64,000 nucleotides of DNA, taken from Favolaschia claudopus (taxonomy: Eukaryota; Basidiomycota; Agaricomycetes; Agaricales; Mycenaceae). The notes under the pieces are model-generated. The model was given only the letters and a program-made list of their open reading frames with translations, was not told the DNA's origin and searched no databases. The stretch lies in assembly GCA_037176885.1 (NCBI GenBank), contig JAWWNJ010000023.1, forward strand, positions 620,001 to 684,000, in the 5' to 3' direction. Position numbers and translations under genes: made by a program. Of the stretch, positions 59,127-64,000 are shown in pieces; within the stretch, counting starts at the first letter, position 1, and every line of letters starts with the position of its first letter.

Positions 59127-59292
59127 TTACGCACCAGCTTCAGCCGCGCTCGGTGGCGCATCGCTAGTATCGCTGGCTACAGAAACAATGAGATGTGCTC
59201 ATGAGTGAAGAGATTTACGCACTGTCGACCGGCAACGCAGTGACGGCGATTGCGAGCAGGGCAAGGACAAAGGCGAATTTAGCAGAGTGCAT
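59127..59292 (-). CDS. Very short secreted peptide (about 40 residues)
   Basis: ATG at 59292 encodes MHSAKFAFVLALLAIAVTA, a signal peptide, then LPVDSA. An intron with donor GTAAAT and acceptor TGTAG joins to SDTSDAPPSAAEAGA and a stop at 59127. The mature product would be about 20 residues, acidic, Ser/Ala/Pro-rich and without Cys. An alternative last intron (GTAATC...AAG) would lengthen it by about ten residues. A TATA-like run (TATATA near 59335) lies about 45 bp upstream of the ATG. Nearby genes are UstYa-like, so a peptide precursor is conceivable, but there is no internal repeat or Lys-Arg site of the dikaritin type. Confidence 0.45.
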
Positions 59293-59484
59293 TGTGGGGA
59301 TGACAATATTCGATGAAGACCATGTCTCTTTCCGTATATATGTGAAAGGCAAGTGAAGCTGAAAAAGAACAGGGTCAAATTTCAGCAGGTTCCGGGGTCT
59401 GCCTTTGGCTAAAACAGGGAGATGCACCGGAAAACTAGTCTCTTGCACAGACTCACACTCGATAACTCGTTACAGAGTCTGTTA

Positions 59485-60512
59485 GTTACCGCGGTCTGAT
59501 TACCGTTACCATCCCTTATTATATAAGCTTCTTCTTTTGGAAGCCACGTGTTTTGATCAATCACGACACATACACAAACAACGCGTTCGTTTGGACGTGT
59601 CCTCGTTGTCTTAACGCGATTCGAGTGTATACAATCGATTCACTTGAGATTAGTTGAGTGTTTCCAACGTTCGGGCGAATAATTTATCTTGTTATCTGTC
59701 GTCTTCGCGCCTCGAGGCAGATTTGAGTGTCAGATGACTAGTAGGCCCTCTATATATTGTGGAGGACCTAATCCGAGACACCCCATCGTCTTTTCCATCG
59801 ACTCCATCGACCTTTTACCACTATCCACCTGACTGGTCGGATAGTAGCAGAGAGAAACATATCCGGTAAGAAGTTTGCGGGTTGCTAATCAAAGACATGT
59901 AACTAATCTTCTAAGTTCTTCGAAGGAATGGCTGTTTGCTTCATTCTGTGGGACAATATCAATGTCAAATTAGCACCGCGAGTCGCAGACAGGTCCCAGA
60001 GGCCCAAGAAAGAACTTGCATTGGACATAGAGGATGATGATATGCCGGATTTGCTGCCTGCCAGTGCGGCAGAGATGGAGAATAATGGAGAGGGAGACTC
60101 TGTGAAGAGACACAAAGCAAACTGATCATAGAACTGTTGTTTGCTGCTTTGGAAAATGGCCCGTTGGATGCACTGACAAGTCTGACTTGCTATTGAGATG
60201 TTCGACGAGAAATTGACAAGACAATCCGTGCGAGACTTGGTCCGTGGGAATCTGATGGGACTCTCAGTCTCACTACGTTGGATGACCCTCAATGAGCCTT
60301 GAAGCACTTTAAAGAAGGAAATTTATATACACTAAGCTCATCCTTGACTCTATAGGAGTGATTTGACGCGTCGAAGCAACCGCCAAACACGTCTTTCGAG
60401 ATTAATCGCGTCGTTAATGACTTAGGGCACGTTGATGGAGGCAAGCACGTGAGCTTCCAAAAAGGGTAGCTTATATAATAAGGGGCGGTAACGGTTACGA
60501 GGCCGCGGTAAC
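59485..60512. mobile_element. Non-autonomous inverted-repeat element, about 1.03 kb
   Basis: Two arms of about 70 bp (59485-59553 and 60443-60512) are inverted copies, with about 85-90% identity by eye. They begin GTTACCGCGG and include TTATTATATAAGCT and a CACGTG palindrome. The outer bases are flanked on both sides by TA, as in Tc1/mariner-type insertion, though a TA is weak evidence. The interior (about 890 bp) has only one small frame (59928-60125, with MAVCFILWDNINVKLAPRV), so the unit is non-coding or a deleted derivative. Confidence 0.6.
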
Positions 60513-60913
60513 TAATGGACTACCGGAAAACGTGAGCGCGATTGCTATCCATTACAAGATTTGGTTGGCGAGCTACGGGTCCAGCGGCAGAAGATTTAAT
60601 TGGAATTGTTGTGAATATGCAGCGGCGTGAAGTTCCCGCACGGTTTCTACCTGACAAGCATTTCACAGCTTGGGAGAAGATCGCAAGATCGGGAGCGTGT
60701 GATGGTCATGGAAAAGGCTGATTGATGGCAGTCTAAGCCACGGGGAGTCGGAATTGGCGACATTTATTCCATATGGATAGCATATAGCACTAGATTCCAC
60801 GGAAACAAAAGATCTGGCATCACGATATAGTCAGTAGCCACGCAGCCGAGAAAGCACTTCTGCATAATAGGATTAGCGAAGCAGTGATTTTATGGAGAAT
60901 CGAGCGCCCACCA
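60513..60913. other. Intergenic, nothing recognised
   Basis: About 400 bp between the inverted-repeat element and the stop codon of the second UstYa-like gene. No open frame of note. Confidence 0.5.
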
Positions 60914-61980
60914 TTAGTGGGTAACGTTATGAAACTCTTTCCATACCGACACCCAGTCGTTCCAGTTCTCGTCGACCACGGAAATCACCGCATTCCAATC
61001 GCGGCAGACGTGAGTTGCGCCGACCCGATCTCGAGCGAAGTTTCGCTCAGTGAAATCACCAGGTTCAAGGGTCAGATCGGCCTGACACAACGCTCGTTCA
61101 CGCAGATAGTTAAGCTAGAGCAAATTTGATCTGCGGTCACTGATTAAAATAAAGCAAAAAAAGGCTTACGCAGTGGTGCAAGTGGCCCCAAGCGACATGG
61201 GGATTGAGATCGACTAAAGTATCGCGGAATTGCTGCAGACAGTGGAGCTTCAAGAGATGAGAAATTTCAACTCCTTCATGGACGCAGCAGTCATACCTCG
61301 TGGTACATAGACCTATGCTTGATTAGGACGAATTCAGGAGCAAGTTATTGAGAAACGCGTACACGAAGAAAGTGCGGTGGTGTGTACCGAGTCGAACAGA
61401 GCCTGAACATATATTGTTTAACATTTTTTGATCGCTGGGAGTGCGGCTCGACACTGACCTACACCATCGGGAAATGCAGCATACCATGCTGGCCTGGCTT
61501 CTGAACTCAGGGAGTAGTGAACGCTTTCTTCGACGACCATTTTGACTTTGTCGCCGAGAGGAACTCCGGGGAGCATGGTTGGAAAATCATCTTCGAGAAA
61601 TGAGATGCAGCGCCACAGTTTCCAGCAAGATATTACCTCCTACGTAGGCTGCACGGCGTCGGCCTAAGTCAAAGTGCATAAGAAAAGGCCGTACAATAGG
61701 AATTCGGATCCCGAGTCTGCCTGTATGCTTTGCCCAGAGACACCGGTAGTTGGGTTGTTACGACGCGGACATGGCTGAATAACGTCCAGGTAAAGAAGAT
61801 AGAAACAAGGCTTAGAGAAATGAGCAGAGCGGAGAGAGTTCTTTCGTGCTTGACCATCGCGAACTCGAGTTCAAGTTGTGGAAGGAGGGCAGTAGCGGCA
61901 CCCGGACCGAGGACCGTCTGCAGTTCAACCCGGAGTCCTTTCAAATTACCGGCGGTCTTTCTCCCTTCTGTGCCGTGCAT
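60914..61980 (-). CDS. UstYa-like (DUF3328) oxidase with both HxxHC motifs
   Basis: The start at 61980 gives MHGTEGRKTAGNLKGLRVE; a second in-frame Met at 61857 is possible. The membrane helix is ALLISLSLVSIFFTWTLF. Exons then give SYVGDDFPTMLPGVPLGD, VKMVVEESVHYSLSSEARPA, and after a long intron YHELHCLQQFRDTLVDLNP and VAWGHLHHC. These are the two HxxHC motifs (HELHC and HLHHC) thought to bind metal in this family. The next exon reads LNYLRERALCQADLTLEPGD and THVCRDWNAV and ends at WKEFHNVTH, stop 60914. The first intron after the membrane helix is in phase 1, as in the other two family genes in the window. Likely a tailoring oxidase for a peptide or other secondary metabolite. Confidence 0.8.
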
Positions 61981-62045
61981 TACACTCGTCTGCTATCGCC
62001 TCTTTGCAAGTACTGCAGATAGTCTTACAGAAACTCACAAGGAAA

Positions 62046-63009
62046 ATGGCTTTCCATGTTCGGCTTGCGTCTCAGATATCAGGTATTCAATTGTATCATC
62101 ATTAACGCTGCTGGACGCAGTGAACACTGGCCGATAGATCGCGAGCTGGAAGACGCTGTCGATGTATGTGTCAAGGCCTATGTGGGAGGTAGGTAGCCTC
62201 TCCAAACCACATCGATTCTCTCTGCTTTTGCCAACAAACTCAGAAACCGCAAGCAATTCAATGGTAGGAGGCGATGAATCTCTTAAGCCTCTGATTTGGA
62301 GGGCCATGATCCGCGCCGGGCTACTAGCGGGTGAAGTATATCTCGCCATGGACGATGCTTCTGGCAAGGTCATTGGCGTAGCGATATGGTTCCCCCCTGG
62401 CCAATCCTTATTTGACTCGTTAGACTCCCCGCTTCATTTTAACCTGATCTTAGCTAATTCGGTTCATCATAGAGAAGAGCAAAGAGCTCTTGGGTTCGAT
62501 GATTTCATGAAGAGATTATCTCCAGAGACACAGGAATTTTGGGCCAATTCATACATCCCAGTCGTTGACAAATATCTGGCGGGAGTCATAGGTCCCGAGG
62601 TATGCTTTCTAATTGAACGAGGACATGTCAAGCAGAGTAATCATTCTCTCAGGGAGTACGTGAAACGCAGTACCTCAACCAATTGGCCACAGATCCCGCA
62701 TATCAAAAGCAAGGTGTAGCTACCTTGCTCCTGAAGACGGTTCATGATAAGGCACATTCCACTTTCTTCTGTGTTTTTAGTCCCCTCTGAAGTCTGGCCT
62801 ACAGTTGGCACAAAGCAATACACGTCCGATGTTCGCACATTGTGCCGCCAATGAGAAGAATGTGTGCTATTGCATTAACGGCTAAAAATATTTGCTAATA
62901 CTCTTCTTTGTAGGCCCGATTTTACGAATCGTGCGGTTACACAATCAGAGGGTCAATGCATTTACATGCCCCAACGGGAGATTATCCGGTGATCGTTCTG
63001 ACAAAATGA
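62046..63009 (+). CDS. GNAT-family N-acetyltransferase
   Basis: Exon 1 begins MAFHVRLA; a GTCTCA donor joins it to EHWPIDRELEDAVDVCVKAY. A further exon supplies IWRAMIRAGLLAGEVYLAMD, GKVIGVAIWFPPGQSLFDS, and FDDFMKRLSPETQEFWAN. Past an intron near 62600-62660 comes the acetyl-CoA motif A YLNQLATDPAYQKQGVATLL. The last exon encodes ARFYESCGYTIRGSMHLHAP and ends YPVIVLTK at 63009. Mushroom genomes carry many such GNATs of unknown substrate. The exact splices of the two middle introns are approximate. Confidence 0.75.
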
Positions 63010-63851
63010 AGACTGGATGGCATAGCTTTCTCCGAGAATATGTTTGTCCCTCATTTCAGGAAACCTGGTGCTCCGCCGGTTTACGGTAGCAATGCATCTA
63101 TGTACGGTCGCATCATTCATTCAACATCCGTTCAGGCCAATTGTACAATCGTGGAATACAGCTCGGGCTGTCATAGGCATCTAACATGGGAACACGACAC
63201 TTCTACCGTCATCCCACTGAGAAAATATACACATGTACGTATGCATGAAAAAATTCTAGTGCGACCGGCGTATTGAAATTTCCGCTATCATAGAACGAGT
63301 GAGGAATGCAACACTCGGGATGCTCCGCTCTGGAAAAGGAAATTGGAATGGTGCAAGTCTAAGGGAATATTCTGGTCACATTGTCTCCCAGTGTCGACGC
63401 TCAAGGGAGCTCGCATATAATGGATTAGTTGACGAAAGGACGATAAACATCGAGATTCATTCCGGGTGAGTGATTCATCTCATCTCACAAGGAGGGGACA
63501 ACTCTTTGCCGTCCATGCCCGGAATCCGAGCCAAAAATCGCATACACCAAAAGCGCTGTATCCACCCAAGATCTCTAATTCTGGCTAAACCTTTTTCTGA
63601 ATTGGATTTTGTTGAGAACGTGGTACTAACGTGGTATTAGGCGGCGTGCTGTCATGATCCACTCCCGCCTGCCAGATCTGGCTCTGTCTGTCCAGTCCAT
63701 CGCATCAGCGTGGGACAATCGGACCATATGAGGTTACTTCTCGAAAGGGCAAGTTATGATACATCCCGGCCCCCGCCCACAACAGCTACATTTGGCCTGG
63801 AATCGCAAGGACCCTGTTGCACAGCACCGTCCACTCACCCAACTCTGCAAG
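63010..63851. other. Intergenic region, nothing recognised
   Basis: About 840 bp with short frames only, none with a recognisable domain or signal peptide. Confidence 0.5.
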
Positions 63852-64000
63852 ATGCTCCCAACACCCCCGAGATTTAGCAGCCAAGCTCTTATTTTTTTGC
63901 TCATTCTCCTCGTTGTCAAGGCTGGAAGCTTGTTATGGCTCCAGCAGCTTGCTCGAAGGTCGGCTACACGAGTGCATAGTGAGCGGTTGGCTGAAAAATC
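63852..64000 (+). CDS. 5' part of a third UstYa-like gene (cut by right edge)
   Basis: ATG 63852 encodes MLPTPPRFSSQALIFLLIL, then VVKAGSLLWLQQLARRSATR, a membrane anchor much like that of the gene at 56217 (KIGGIVWLRRDF). The exon ends at 63978 in phase 1 before GTGAGC, the same phase and position as the first intron of that gene. The rest lies beyond the window, so the assignment rests on the anchor and intron phase only. Confidence 0.45.
   Translation, partial: MLPTPPRFSSQALIFLLILLVVKAGSLLWLQQLARRSATRVHSERLAEK

Noticed and set aside
58720..59208. Plus-strand frame of 162 codons
   Set aside because: It overlaps the small secreted-peptide gene antisense and has no recognisable domain, signal peptide or intron pattern like its neighbours.
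59928..60125. Sixty-five-codon frame within the 1-kb inverted-repeat element
   Set aside because: It has no domain or signal and the opposite strand is also open over the same stretch. Too weak to call a gene.
1..64000. tRNA, rRNA and CRISPR features
   Set aside because: I looked for T-loop-like GGTTCGAATC and repeated spacer patterns. The one T-loop-like match near 10447 lies inside the hydantoinase coding sequence, without acceptor or D-arm partners.

Overview
The window is nuclear DNA of a filamentous basidiomycete, most likely an agaricomycete. Genes are closely packed on both strands. Almost every gene is split by GT-AG introns of about 45-60 bp, and neighbours often share divergent promoters of about 100 bp. 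Several families point to this group: AA14 LPMO, DUF6589, basidiomycete-type DUF3328/UstYa and expanded 7-TM proteins. I cannot name the genus. Exon joins were read by eye from frame continuity and splice consensus, so exact borders are predictions.

Layout: 1-4.6 kb holds an edge-cut helical protein, an unknown two-exon gene and trimethyllysine dioxygenase (carnitine synthesis). 4.76-11.6 kb, minus strand, holds mitochondrial homoaconitase (lysine synthesis) and a long HyuA-type hydantoinase/oxoprolinase fused to a DUF917 domain. 11.68-17.54 kb is the main find: a complete 5,852-bp DNA transposon-like element. It has inverted repeats of about 195 bp, a perfect 9-bp target duplication (GAGATTGGG) and two intact convergent genes, a RecQ-type helicase with a zinc knuckle and a DUF6589 protein that I propose is the transposase. 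It lies 70 bp upstream of the hydantoinase start codon. 18.0-21.6 kb is a membrane-anchored amidohydrolase.

21.8-30.7 kb: two paralogous SH3 proteins flank the nucleoporin NUP159/NUP214 and the methylosome subunit pICln. 31-40.9 kb: a tetraspan membrane protein, a secreted M28 aminopeptidase, an AA14 lytic polysaccharide monooxygenase, a long disordered proline-rich coiled-coil protein and SEC14. 41-52.4 kb is housekeeping: mitochondrial nuclease LCL3, diflavin reductase TAH18, acetohydroxyacid reductoisomerase ILV5, transaldolase TAL1 and the ribosome-biogenesis factor UTP22.

53-64 kb is accessory in character: two 7-TM paralogues in inverted orientation, a type II membrane protein, three DUF3328/UstYa-like oxidase genes (one cut by the right edge), a very short secreted peptide, a GNAT acetyltransferase and a roughly 1-kb non-autonomous inverted-repeat element. 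The UstYa genes suggest a small secondary-metabolite or RiPP-like locus, although no repeat-bearing precursor peptide was seen. I recognised no tRNA, rRNA or CRISPR array.
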